Source: Terriglobia bacterium
GTDB lineage: Bacteria > Acidobacteriota > Vicinamibacteria > Vicinamibacterales > CAVVIG01
NCBI GenBank assembly: GCA_020073005.1
Contig: JAIQFX010000045.1
Span: 1 to 61,671, forward strand
Direction: 5' to 3'
DNA: 61,671 nt
Shown here: in pieces, positions 43,268-51,534 of the stretch
How the letters are laid out: each line of letters opens with the position of its first letter
Numbering within the stretch: the first letter of the stretch is position 1
Program-made: the position numbers and the translations under genes
The notes under the pieces: generated by a model
What the model was told of the DNA's origin: nothing
The model's database searches: none
What the model saw: only the letters and a program-made list of their open reading frames with translations

Positions 43268-44666
43268 TATCTGCCACCTGAGCGCCGTCGAGCTGGCGCG
43301 ACGCATTCGCGCGAAGGAACTCTCCGCGCGCGAAGTCCTGTCCGCGCATCTCGATCAGATCGCGCGCCTCAATCCCACGCTCAACGCGATCGTCACGCTC
43401 GTGGCGGATCAGGCGATGGCGCGTGCGCTGGCGGCGGACGAAGCGCTGGCGCGCGGCGCGGGCGTCGGCCGCCTGCACGGGCTGCCAATCGCGCACAAGG
43501 ATCTGCAACTCACCAAAGGCATTCGCACGACGTTCGGCTCGCCGATCTACAAGGATTTCGTTCCGGCGGAAGACGCGCTGCTCGTCGAGCGCACGCGCGC
43601 GGCCGGAGCGATTCTCGTCGGCAAGACGAACACGCCCGAGTTCGGCGCCGGCTCGCAGACGTTCAACCCGATTTTCGGCGCGACGCTCAATCCGTACGAC
43701 ACGACGAAGACGTGCGGCGGCAGCAGCGGCGGCGCCGCCGTGGCGCTCGCGTGCGGGATGCTCCCGATCGCCGACGGCACCGACATGGGCGGCTCGCTCC
43801 GCAATCCCGCGAGCTTCTGCAACATCGTCGGGATGCGGCCGTCGCCAGGGCGCGTGCCTGGCTGGCCTGCACGCATGGGATGGTCGACGCTGAGCGTCGA
43901 TGGACCGATGGGACGCAGCGTCGCCGACGTCGCGCTGCTGCTCAGCGCAATCGCCGGACCGGATCGCCGCTCGCCGATCGCGCTCGGCGATCCCGGGTAC
44001 ACGTTCGCCGCGCGGCTCGACCGCGATTTCAAGGACATCCGCGTCGCGTGGTGGCAGGACCTGGGGTTTCCCGTCGACGCGCGCGTCCGCGCGATCGTCA
44101 ACGGTCAGCGGCGCGTCTTCGAGTCAATGGGCTGCATTGTCGAAGACGCCCAGCCGGATTTCCGGAGCGCTGATGAGGTCTTCAAGACACTGCGCGCGCT
44201 GGCGTTCGTGACGGCCTACGCCGACCTCGCGAAGGATCGTCGCGCGCTGATGAAGGACACGATTCTCTGGGAACTCGATCGCGGCCAGCGCGTGACGGCG
44301 GCGGACATCGGGCGCGCCGAGCTGAAACGCACGGAGATCTATCATCGCCTGAGGCAGTTCATGGAGCGCTACGAGTTCTTCGTGCTGCCGAGCGTGCAGG
44401 TCCCGCCGTTCGACGTCACGCAGCCGTACCCGGCCGCGATCGACGGCGTCGCAATGGAGACGTACATCGACTGGATGAAATCCTGCTACTACATTTCGAT
44501 CACGGGCCATCCCGCGATCTCCGTGCCCGCCGGATTCACGAGCGACGGCTTGCCGGTCGGACTGCAGATCGTCGCGCGCCATCAGGACGATTGGGGCCTG
44601 CTGCAGATCGCGCACGCCTTCGAGCAGGCGACCGGCACTGACCGTCGCTGGCCAACGCTCGCCTGA
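43260..44666 (+). CDS. amidase-signature family hydrolase
   Basis: 468 residues from a TTG start that overlaps the previous stop by 8 bp. Catalytic triad of the amidase signature: Lys80 (IAHKDLQ), cis-Ser156 (GGSSGGAA) and nucleophile Ser179 (GTDMGGSLRNPAS). Hydrolyses an amide or ester of unknown identity in the cytoplasm; no signal peptide. The last residues (TLA) and the TGA stop lie inside a family B palindrome. Confidence 0.92.
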   Translation: MSDICHLSAVELARRIRAKELSAREVLSAHLDQIARLNPTLNAIVTLVADQAMARALAADEALARGAGVGRLHGLPIAHKDLQLTKGIRTTFGSPIYKDFVPAEDALLVERTRAAGAILVGKTNTPEFGAGSQTFNPIFGATLNPYDTTKTCGGSSGGAAVALACGMLPIADGTDMGGSLRNPASFCNIVGMRPSPGRVPGWPARMGWSTLSVDGPMGRSVADVALLLSAIAGPDRRSPIALGDPGYTFAARLDRDFKDIRVAWWQDLGFPVDARVRAIVNGQRRVFESMGCIVEDAQPDFRSADEVFKTLRALAFVTAYADLAKDRRALMKDTILWELDRGQRVTAADIGRAELKRTEIYHRLRQFMERYEFFVLPSVQVPPFDVTQPYPAAIDGVAMETYIDWMKSCYYISITGHPAISVPAGFTSDGLPVGLQIVARHQDDWGLLQIAHAFEQATGTDRRWPTLA

Positions 44667-44680
44667 AAGGCTCGCGCTAC
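44656..44680. repeat. family B repeat supplying a stop codon
   Basis: CGCTCGCCTGAAAGGCTCGC followed by GCTAC; the TGA at 44664-44666 ends the amidase gene. Confidence 0.93.
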
Positions 44681-44697
44681 ATCCTTGTCTCTCCGCC

Positions 44698-45891
44698 TTA
44701 TCTCACCGCGCCCGACCGGCGCAGCGCGGCGATCTCGCTCTCGCTGAGGCCCGCTTCCGCGAGGATTTCGTCGGTGTGCTCGCCGAGCATCGGCGCGCGC
44801 CGCCTGACGAATGGCGGCGTTCCGCTCATCTTGATCGGCGAGCCGAGCGTCTTCAGATGGCCGAGCGTGGGATGGTCCACGTCGACGACCATGTCGCGCG
44901 CCACGATCTGCGGATCCGCGAACACCTGCGCGTAGTCGTTGATGGGCCCGCACGGAATGTCGTTCGCCTCGAGCAGCGCGAGCCAGTGCGCGCGCGGCTG
45001 CTGCGACACGATCGACTCGATTCGCTCCGCGAGCGCGGCCCGATGCGTCACGCGGCTCGCGTTGTCGGCGAACTCCGGCATCGACCGCCACTCCGGATGG
45101 CCCAGCACGTCGCACAGCCGCACGAACAGCCGTTCATTCGCCGCACCGAGCGTGATGTACCCGTCCGCGCACCTCACGGCCTGATACGGCGCGTTCATCC
45201 GGTGCGCGGATCCGAGCGCGACGGGGATGCCCGCGCCTGAGAAGTACTCGGTCGCTTCCCACACCGAGAGCGCGACGCCCGCGTCGACGAGGGACGTATC
45301 GATCTGTTGTCCCGTGCCCGTGCGATGCCGCGCTTCGACCGCCGCGAGAATCCCGACGAGCGCGAACAGCCCCGCGCTCAGGTCCGTCAGCGGGACGCCG
45401 GCCTTCACCGGCGGGCCGCCGGGCTCGCCCGTGATCGACATGATGCCGGAGACGCCCTGCGCGATCAGATCGAAGCCGCCTTTGCCGCGCTGCGGTCCGG
45501 TCTGGCCGTAGCCCGAGATCGACGCGTAGATCAGGCGCGGATTGATCGCCGAGAGCGCCGCGTAGTCCAGGCCGAGCGACGTCATGACGCCGGGCCGATA
45601 GTTCTCGATTACGATGTCTGCAGTGCGGGCGAGCCGCGTGAAGACCTCGCGGCCCTCGCGCGTCTTGAGATTCAGCACGACGCTGCGCTTGCCGCGGTTG
45701 ACGGCGTTGAAGCTCGGCGTGTCGGTGCCGGCGGCGCCGGGCATCTCGCGCGTCGAGTCGCCAGACGGCGGTTCGATCTTGACGACGTCGGCGCCGAGGT
45801 CGGCGAGGAGCATCGAGCAGTACGGGCCCGCCATGACCTGCGTGACATCGAGCACGCGCAGGTCCTCAAGGGCCCCGGTGAATGTGGTCAT
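44698..45891 (-). CDS. CaiB/BaiF family CoA-transferase
   Basis: 397 residues. VLDVTQVMAGPYCSMLLADLGADVVKIEPPSGD is the class III CoA-transferase signature, followed by NRGKRSVVLNLKTREGREV and DIVIENYRPGVM. The catalytic Asp region is near TDLSAGLFALVGILAA. Moves CoA between carboxylates; formyl-CoA:oxalate, carnitine and bile-acid enzymes belong here, and the OFA transporter upstream makes a C2 acid thinkable but not shown. Its ATG (45889-45891) lies in the left arm of an octamer inverted repeat. Confidence 0.92.
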   Translation of the reverse strand: MTTFTGALEDLRVLDVTQVMAGPYCSMLLADLGADVVKIEPPSGDSTREMPGAAGTDTPSFNAVNRGKRSVVLNLKTREGREVFTRLARTADIVIENYRPGVMTSLGLDYAALSAINPRLIYASISGYGQTGPQRGKGGFDLIAQGVSGIMSITGEPGGPPVKAGVPLTDLSAGLFALVGILAAVEARHRTGTGQQIDTSLVDAGVALSVWEATEYFSGAGIPVALGSAHRMNAPYQAVRCADGYITLGAANERLFVRLCDVLGHPEWRSMPEFADNASRVTHRAALAERIESIVSQQPRAHWLALLEANDIPCGPINDYAQVFADPQIVARDMVVDVDHPTLGHLKTLGSPIKMSGTPPFVRRRAPMLGEHTDEILAEAGLSESEIAALRRSGAVR

Positions 45892-45984
45892 TGAGTCATC
45901 TGGTTATCGGGTCAATTGATTGGAACGATTGAACGATTTCACCATCACTGACCAGATTACCAGATGACTCGATGACCAAATTCG
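45879..45984. repeat. octamer-periodic inverted repeat, copy 1
   Basis: Left arm units GTGGTCAT, TGAGTCAT, CTGGTTAT, CGGGTCAA; right arm units ACTGACCA, GATTACCA, GATGACTC, GATGACCA. A+T-rich. It carries the start codon of the CoA-transferase and supplies GGGGGA just before the crotonase start. Confidence 0.9.
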
Positions 45985-45996
45985 GGGGACACACCG

Positions 45997-46779
45997 TTGA
46001 CTAAGCACACCATCTTCGACGTAGCCGGTCCGATCGCGACGCTCACCTTCAATCGCCCCGAAGCCCGCAACGCGATGACGTGGGCGATGTACGAAGCGCT
46101 CGCCGGCGCCTGCGACCACGTCGACGCCGACGCGACGGTCCACGTGCTGGTCCTGCGCGGCGCCGGCGGCAAGGCGTTCGTGTCCGGCACGGACATCTCG
46201 CAGTTCCAGAGCTTCCGCGATCGCGAGGACGGCATCAAATACGAGGAGCGTCTCGATCAGGTGCTGGACCGGCTGGAGCGCGTGACCAAGCCGACGATCG
46301 CGCACGTGCAGGGCGTCGCCGCGGGCGGCGGCTGCGCGATCGCGCTGACGTGCGACCTGCGCGTCGCGACGCCCGAGTCCACGTTCGGGATGCCCATCGC
46401 GCGGACGCTGGGCAATTGTCTGTCGGCCAATAGCTACGGCCGGCTGCTCGATCTGCTGGGCCCGGGCCGCGTGAAGGATCTGCTGTTCACGGGCCGCTTC
46501 CTCGACGCCGCGGAAGCGCAGAGCTTCGGCCTCGTGACGCGCATCGCCGCGGCTGGCGAGATCGATCGCGTCGTCCACGATCTGGCGATTGAAATCTCCT
46601 CCAACGCGCCGCTGACGCTGCGCGCGACGAAGGAACTCATCCGCCGCCTGCAGACGAAAGGCCGTCTGTGGCCGGGCGAAGACGCCGACGTCGTCGAGAT
46701 GTGCTACACGAGCGAGGACTTCCGAGAGGGGGTTGCGGCCTTTCTGGAGAAACGCCGGCCGCAGTGGAAAGGCAGGTGA
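45997..46779 (+). CDS. enoyl-CoA hydratase/isomerase (crotonase) family protein
   Basis: 260 residues from TTG 45997, with GGGGGA 7 bases upstream. IATLTFNRPEARNAMTWAMYEAL, the oxyanion-hole segments GKAFVSGTDISQF and VAAGGGCAIALTCDLRVA, and ESTFGMPIARTLG are crotonase motifs. Acts on an acyl-CoA, probably a product of the divergent CoA-transferase. In crotonases a second catalytic Glu follows the Met-Pro; here the residue is Ile, so isomerase or lyase chemistry rather than hydration is possible. Confidence 0.9.
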   Translation: MTKHTIFDVAGPIATLTFNRPEARNAMTWAMYEALAGACDHVDADATVHVLVLRGAGGKAFVSGTDISQFQSFRDREDGIKYEERLDQVLDRLERVTKPTIAHVQGVAAGGGCAIALTCDLRVATPESTFGMPIARTLGNCLSANSYGRLLDLLGPGRVKDLLFTGRFLDAAEAQSFGLVTRIAAAGEIDRVVHDLAIEISSNAPLTLRATKELIRRLQTKGRLWPGEDADVVEMCYTSEDFREGVAAFLEKRRPQWKGR

Positions 46780-46780
46780 G

Positions 46781-46883
46781 GTGAATTGGGTCATCTGGTC
46801 ATCTGGTTATCGAGTTATTGGGAGAGAGACTCAATTGCACAATCAATGACCCGATAACCAGATGACTCGATTACCAAATTCAC
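46781..46883. repeat. octamer-periodic inverted repeat, copy 2
   Basis: 32-base arms at 46781-46812 and 46852-46883, complementary with about five mismatches, built of units such as CTGGTCAT and ATAACCAG. The gap 46780-46919 is otherwise empty. Confidence 0.92.
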
Positions 46884-46919
46884 CCAGGTGGCACTCTTCA
46901 TGCGTACTGCGCGCTCGGC

Positions 46920-47285
46920 ATGAGCGTACAGAGCGATGCACTGAAAGAGCGCGCCCTTCAATTTTCACTCGATGTTCTGCGGCTGATCGACAAGTTGCCG
47001 CGCACGATCTCGACTGACGTCATCGCCCGCCAGTTGGCAAAAAGTGCAACCTCCGTGGCTTCGAACTATCGCGCAACTTGCAATGCACGCTCACGCGCAG
47101 AGTTCATCGCGAAGCTTGGCGTCGTGGTGGAAGAGGCAGACGAGTCGGTCGGCTGGCTTGAGCTCATTCTTCGTGCAAAGTGGATCGAGGCGAGGGCTGT
47201 CGAGCCTGTAAAAGATGAGGCGGTGCAACTGCGAGCGATCTTTGCAAGATCAGTGGGGACAGCGCGCCGCAACTACTCGCAATGA
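46920..47285 (+). CDS. four-helix bundle protein (23S rRNA IVS-type family)
   Basis: 121 residues. LKERALQFSLDVLRLIDKLP, ARQLAKSATSVASNYRATCNARSRAEFIAKL and VVVEEADESVGWLELI are the family pattern. These small bundles were first found in intervening sequences of rRNA genes but are common as free genes; their function is unknown. It is flanked on both sides by octamer repeats, and its TGA stop lies in one of them, which suggests it may travel with such sequences. Confidence 0.93.
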   Translation: MSVQSDALKERALQFSLDVLRLIDKLPRTISTDVIARQLAKSATSVASNYRATCNARSRAEFIAKLGVVVEEADESVGWLELILRAKWIEARAVEPVKDEAVQLRAIFARSVGTARRNYSQ

Positions 47286-47317
47286 CCCAATAACCAGATG
47301 ACTCAATGACCCAATTC
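47281..47317. repeat. octamer-periodic repeat, half copy (copy 3)
   Basis: Units AATGACCC, AATAACCA, GATGACTC, AATGACCC: only one arm is present. The first TGA is the stop codon of the four-helix bundle gene. Confidence 0.88.
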
Positions 47318-47321
47318 GGTG

Positions 47322-48716
47322 TCACCGAGGCCGGAACGTTTCAGCAGCTCCGCGCGCCGCGAAGTCCAGCTTTCGATCGCCCACGTGTCCCGTCACGCGG
47401 TACTCGCCGCCCAGTTGCAGAAAGTCGAGCGCGGGGCCGGCCGGCCGCGCGGGCGCGGTCATGCCCATTCTCGTCCTGACCGATCGCTCGGCGGTGAACG
47501 AGAGAGTGACGTCGGTGGACTGGCTGCGTGCGTGGACGAACAATCCCGTTGGCGCCGACGCGCCGTCGCTCGTCTCGCGAATCGTCACGTTCGTCGAGAA
47601 GCCAAGCGGCCCTTTCGCGCTCAGCACGCCGAGGAAGCCGGGCATGCGATCGGGATCGGCGACGTCGGCCGGCGGAAACACGCGGCCGTACACGATCGAC
47701 AGATCGTCGTGCGCCACCTGACCCCACTGCCACCGCACGCCTTCCCAGAATCCCCAGTTGTGATCGTGATAGCCCGTCGCGCGATCGAACGCGATCCGAT
47801 CGCGGCCGATCGTGAGCGCGCCGTTCACGACGCCTGACAGCACCGGCGCCGTGTAGCCCGTCAGCCAGCCTCGCGCGCCGCGAATCGTCGCGGGCGGCAG
47901 CGACTGTCCCGGCGAGGCGTCGAGCGTCAGCTGACCGGACGCCCCGGGCAGCGCGAGATCGATCTGATAGCGCAGTCCGGTGAGCGTGACGCGATTGCCG
48001 GCGATCTCGAAGTCCGGCGCCGACGCGAGCAGCGTGGCCTCGTCGACGTCACCGCCGAGAGAGTAGCTCGTCGTCTGACCGTCGCGCTCGAGCTGCAGCC
48101 GCACGCCCGCGACCCGTCGTCCCGGCGCGGGCGAGGCGGGTCCGGCGAGAAACGTCAGGTAGAAGCGCAGCCGGCCGTCTGGTGTCCGACCGTTGAAGTA
48201 CAACCACTCGGCCCACGACGATGAAAACTCCGGCGCGTTGGGAATCGGATGGAAGCGATCCATCAGCCGCAGCGTGTCGCCCGGCGCCGGATGCGCCCAC
48301 GCGCGGTCGGCGCCGGTGTCGATCCACTCGGCCGCGCCGGCGACCTCGGGATCGCCGATCGCCTTCTGCAGACTCGGGATGCCTGCCCGCACGGAAACGG
48401 CGATCGTCACATCGTCCTTGATCAAATAAAGCGGCGCGGATTTCGATGGCGATACGGCCGTCGCGCGGCGCGCGATGTCTGGCGAGCCAAGGACGCTGCT
48501 CATCACGAAGCGCGCGCTGTCGAGCGATCCGAAGCGCCCGCCGATGACGACCTCGCCGCCGCCCGCGAGCGCCGGCGAGTGCGCCTGCTCGAGAATCACC
48601 TGACCGACGCCGAGCAGCGCCGCCATGATCGCGATGCCGAAGCCGAAACCGCACGCGAGCACGGCGGTACGGATCGGCCGCGTCGCGAGCGAGCGAAGCG
48701 CGAGCCGGAAGATCAT
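47322..48716 (-). CDS. CrtC/AttH-type lipocalin-like protein with N-terminal membrane segment
   Basis: 464 residues from ATG 48716. Residues 1-35 (FRLALRSLATRPIRTAVLACGFGFGIAIMAALLGVGQVIL) look like the first helix of an FtsX permease. The rest is the double lipocalin fold of CrtC/AttH hydratase relatives, with WAEWLYFNGRT and the signature GYHDHNWGFWEG...WQWGQV. Start overlaps the ATPase stop (ATGA). Family members with this context bind or hydrate isoprenoid or other lipids; the operon suggests that it hands a lipid to, or receives one from, the ABC system. Confidence 0.87.
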   Translation of the reverse strand: MIFRLALRSLATRPIRTAVLACGFGFGIAIMAALLGVGQVILEQAHSPALAGGGEVVIGGRFGSLDSARFVMSSVLGSPDIARRATAVSPSKSAPLYLIKDDVTIAVSVRAGIPSLQKAIGDPEVAGAAEWIDTGADRAWAHPAPGDTLRLMDRFHPIPNAPEFSSSWAEWLYFNGRTPDGRLRFYLTFLAGPASPAPGRRVAGVRLQLERDGQTTSYSLGGDVDEATLLASAPDFEIAGNRVTLTGLRYQIDLALPGASGQLTLDASPGQSLPPATIRGARGWLTGYTAPVLSGVVNGALTIGRDRIAFDRATGYHDHNWGFWEGVRWQWGQVAHDDLSIVYGRVFPPADVADPDRMPGFLGVLSAKGPLGFSTNVTIRETSDGASAPTGLFVHARSQSTDVTLSFTAERSVRTRMGMTAPARPAGPALDFLQLGGEYRVTGHVGDRKLDFAARGAAETFRPR

Positions 48717-49396
48717 TCCGCGACGATCCTTCCGCTGTTCATCGCGAGCCGGCGTCCCGCGCGCGCGGCGACCGTCGCGTTGTGCGTCACGACGACGATC
48801 GCGGTCCCGTCGGCGTGGACGCGATCGAAGAGATCCGCGATCTGATCGCCGGTGACTTCGTCCAGCTCGCCGGTCGGTTCGTCTGCGAGCAGAAGCGCGG
48901 GCCGGTTGGCGAGCGCGCGGGCGATCGCGACGCGCTGCATCTCGCCGCCGGACAACTGTGACGGCCGATGATCGATCCGATCCGCGAGCCCGACGTACTC
49001 GAGCAGCTCGCGCGTCCTCGTGCGACGCTCGCTCCGCGATACGCCGGCTTCGGCCTGCGGCAGTTCGACGTTCTCCCACGCGGTCAGCATCGGCAGCAGA
49101 AAGAACCGCTGGAAGACGAAGCCGATGCGCGTCAGGCGGATGCGGCTGCGCTCCGTCTCGTTCAGGCGGGCGACGTCGCGCCCCTCGAACGTGAGCGATC
49201 CGCTGGACGGCTGATCGACGCAGCCGAGCAGGTGCAGGAGCGTCGACTTCCCGCAGCCCGACGGCCCCGTGATCGCCACGTACTCGGCGGGATCGATGCG
49301 AATCGACGCGTGATTGAGCGCCGTCACCGCGCCGGCGGCCATGGGGAACTGGCGCGTCAGATCGCGTCCTTCGATCAGCGGAGCGGCCGGCGTCAT
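48713..49396 (-). CDS. ABC transporter ATPase, MacB/LolD type
   Basis: 227 residues from ATG 49396. Walker [10 protein letters not shown] (44-52), Q-loop [10 protein letters not shown], signature [15 protein letters not shown], Walker [13 protein letters not shown], switch VVVTHNATV. Drives the two FtsX-like proteins encoded upstream (49393-50598 and 50604-51449). Coupled at both ends by 4-bp ATGA overlaps. Confidence 0.95.
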   Translation of the reverse strand: MTPAAPLIEGRDLTRQFPMAAGAVTALNHASIRIDPAEYVAITGPSGCGKSTLLHLLGCVDQPSSGSLTFEGRDVARLNETERSRIRLTRIGFVFQRFFLLPMLTAWENVELPQAEAGVSRSERRTRTRELLEYVGLADRIDHRPSQLSGGEMQRVAIARALANRPALLLADEPTGELDEVTGDQIADLFDRVHADGTAIVVVTHNATVAARAGRRLAMNSGRIVAE

Positions 49397-50598
49397 GACA
49401 CGATCTCGCTCCGCAGCGTCGCCGCGATCGGCAGGCGCGCGGCCAGCCAGATCGGGTACAGCGCCGCGAGGAGTCCGGTGGCGGTCATCAACGCCACGTG
49501 CAGCGCGACCGTGCGCGGCTCGAAGACGAAGAAATGAATGCGCTCGGGCACGCCGGGCATGTGGCGCAGGATGCGATCGAGCCAGATTGCGAGCGCGCCG
49601 CCGAGCGGCAGCGCCGCGAGACCACCGATGCCGACGAGCAGCGCGGACTCGCACAGCAGGTTCGTCGCGATGCGGCGCCGGGAGAATCCGAGCGCGCGCA
49701 GCGCCGCCACTTCGCCGAGCCGCTGATTCACCGAGATCGTCAGCAGCGTCGCGACCAGCAGGAACGCGAACGCGAGCGTCATGGCGGACAGCACCGTTGA
49801 GATCTGGCGGAAGTACGTGAACGCGTGCTCGTTGAATTGCTCGAGGACCTGATCGTTCGACATCGAGCGCAGCCCCGGCCGCAGCCGGTTGATCGCCGCC
49901 ACGTTGTCAGACGCGCTGACGCCGGGTCGCGACGCGACGAGCACCATCTCCGCTTCGTCGTGCCCCTCGCCGCCGTGCGCCGCGTCGAAGCCCTGCAGGG
50001 TCGTTGTCGCCGCGTCCTCGTCCATCGTCTCGAATCTGGACGTCCCGACGCCGACGACGCGATAGGCGACGGGCGGCAGCGCGGTTCCGGCCCCGCCGAT
50101 GCGCAGCCGGAGCATCGAGCCGGGTTCGAGCTGGAGTGCCCGGGCGAGCGTGACGTTCACGATGATCGGCGCCGGATCCGCTGCCGGCGTATCAGGAAGC
50201 GATGCGCCGCGCACCAGATCCCATGCGCTGCCGACGGCGTTGGCCGTCGTTCCGACGAACGTGACGCTCACCCCGTCGCGCTCCCGGCCGGCGACGAACG
50301 CGAACGCCGTGTCGGTCCGGATGAGCGCGACCTGCTGTACGCCCGGCAGCCGCCGGATGGCGTCGGCCAGCGGCGTCGCGTCGGCGATCGGCAATCGATG
50401 CAGCGCCGATCCCTGTCCGGCGACGCGGATATCGTAGCCGGCGGCGTCGAGCAGATCGCGAAACGACACGAGCATGCCGCGCGACAGCAGCAGCATGTTG
50501 AAGAGCAGCGCGCCGATGACGGCGACGCCGGTCATCGCCAGCACGGCGCGGGCCGGATTGCTGATCACGGTCCGCCAGGCGAGGCCCCACGCGGACAT
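49393..50598 (-). CDS. FtsX-like ABC permease
   Basis: 401 residues from ATG 50598. One N-terminal helix (ARAVLAMTGVAVIGALLFNMLLL), a periplasmic core of MacB type, then three helices in the C-terminal half (LSAMTLAFAFLLVATLLTIS, LLVGIGGLAALPLGGALAI, VALMTATGLLAALYPIWLA). QRLGEVAALRALGFSRRRI is the coupling helix to the ATPase. Family role: outward transfer of lipids, lipoproteins or peptides. Confidence 0.92.
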   Translation of the reverse strand: MSAWGLAWRTVISNPARAVLAMTGVAVIGALLFNMLLLSRGMLVSFRDLLDAAGYDIRVAGQGSALHRLPIADATPLADAIRRLPGVQQVALIRTDTAFAFVAGRERDGVSVTFVGTTANAVGSAWDLVRGASLPDTPAADPAPIIVNVTLARALQLEPGSMLRLRIGGAGTALPPVAYRVVGVGTSRFETMDEDAATTTLQGFDAAHGGEGHDEAEMVLVASRPGVSASDNVAAINRLRPGLRSMSNDQVLEQFNEHAFTYFRQISTVLSAMTLAFAFLLVATLLTISVNQRLGEVAALRALGFSRRRIATNLLCESALLVGIGGLAALPLGGALAIWLDRILRHMPGVPERIHFFVFEPRTVALHVALMTATGLLAALYPIWLAARLPIAATLRSEIVS

Positions 50599-50603
50599 TG
50601 GCG

Positions 50604-51449
50604 TTACCGGCGCACCAGCGCGACGACGTCGCGGCGGAGAAGCGTCCACGATCCGACGAGGCCGGCGGCGATGCCGAGCGGCACGGCCAGCGCGACCGAC
50701 TCGAGCGCGATGCGCGTCGTCACGCGGACGAAGACGAGCGCCGTGTCGTAGCGCCACTGGAAGAAGCGATTGATGGCGCCCTGCGTGGCGAGCGCGAACA
50801 GCACGCCGAAGATCGCGCCGGCGGTCGCGATCAGCAGTCCTTCGACGAGCACCTCGAGCAGAATCGATCGCTGCGAGATCCCGATCAGCCGGACGATGCC
50901 GACCGTCTCGCGTCGCTCTTCCGCGCGCATGACCATCAAGGCGAGCAGAAACGCGGTGCTGCCGAAGACCGTCACGATCGCGATCGCGAAGTGGAAGCGG
51001 TCCAGGACGGCGAAAGGATCGGATCCGTCTTCGGCGCGGGCGGTCGATCGGGCGAAGATGCCGGGCGCGCGCGCCATCACCGACGCGCTGAATGCGCGGG
51101 TGTCGTTCGGATCGGCGAGTCGGATGTTGATCGCGTCAACGGCGTCGGGGGACTCGGCGTCCGCGGGCGCTCCGGCGACGTCGATCAGATCCGGCAGATG
51201 CATCCGCGCCTCGATCCGCCGCGCCGTGAACTTCATCGGATCGGGCGTCGGTTCGTAGATGCCGGCGACGCGGAACCGCTTGCCGCGATGGCCTTGGGCG
51301 TCGAGCGCGATGGTGACGATGTCGCCCACGTGGAGCCTGGCGCCCTCGGCCAGCTGCCGCGAGACGAGCACGGCCGGAATCGTATCCGTGGCTGCCGCGG
51401 ACACGACAGATAGCGCGGCGGCGAGGGCGGCGATGATGAATTTGGTCAT
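50604..51449 (-). CDS. short FtsX-like ABC permease, first gene of the export operon
   Basis: 281 residues. C-terminal three-helix unit is typical (FHFAIAIVTVFGSTAFLLALMV, RETVGIVRLIGISQRSILLE coupling helix, then two helices). The periplasmic core is short and begins almost at once after MTKFIIAALAAALSVVSAAA; the conserved MacB N-terminal half is missing. The ATG and the first residues (MTKF) come from an octamer repeat. Either the gene was shortened and given a new start, or it is a natural half-size permease. Confidence 0.83.
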   Translation of the reverse strand: MTKFIIAALAAALSVVSAAATDTIPAVLVSRQLAEGARLHVGDIVTIALDAQGHRGKRFRVAGIYEPTPDPMKFTARRIEARMHLPDLIDVAGAPADAESPDAVDAINIRLADPNDTRAFSASVMARAPGIFARSTARAEDGSDPFAVLDRFHFAIAIVTVFGSTAFLLALMVMRAEERRETVGIVRLIGISQRSILLEVLVEGLLIATAGAIFGVLFALATQGAINRFFQWRYDTALVFVRVTTRIALESVALAVPLGIAAGLVGSWTLLRRDVVALVRR

Positions 51450-51534
51450 CGAGTCATTTGATTATCTAGTCATTGGACTGGTCAATTGAACGTTCAGTGA
51501 CCAGATAACCAGATGACTCAATGACCAAATTCAC
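51436..51534. repeat. octamer-periodic inverted repeat, copy 4
   Basis: Left arm units TTTGGTCA, TCGAGTCA, TTTGATTA, TCTAGTCA; right arm 51494-51534 with ACCAGATAACCAGATGACTC. It fills the gap between the permease start and the stop of the MFS gene and carries the permease ATG. Confidence 0.9.

Noticed and set aside
44698-45891. Naming the CoA-transferase frc (formyl-CoA:oxalate)
   Set aside because: The OFA transporter nearby is suggestive, but no oxalyl-CoA decarboxylase is present and the family is broad.
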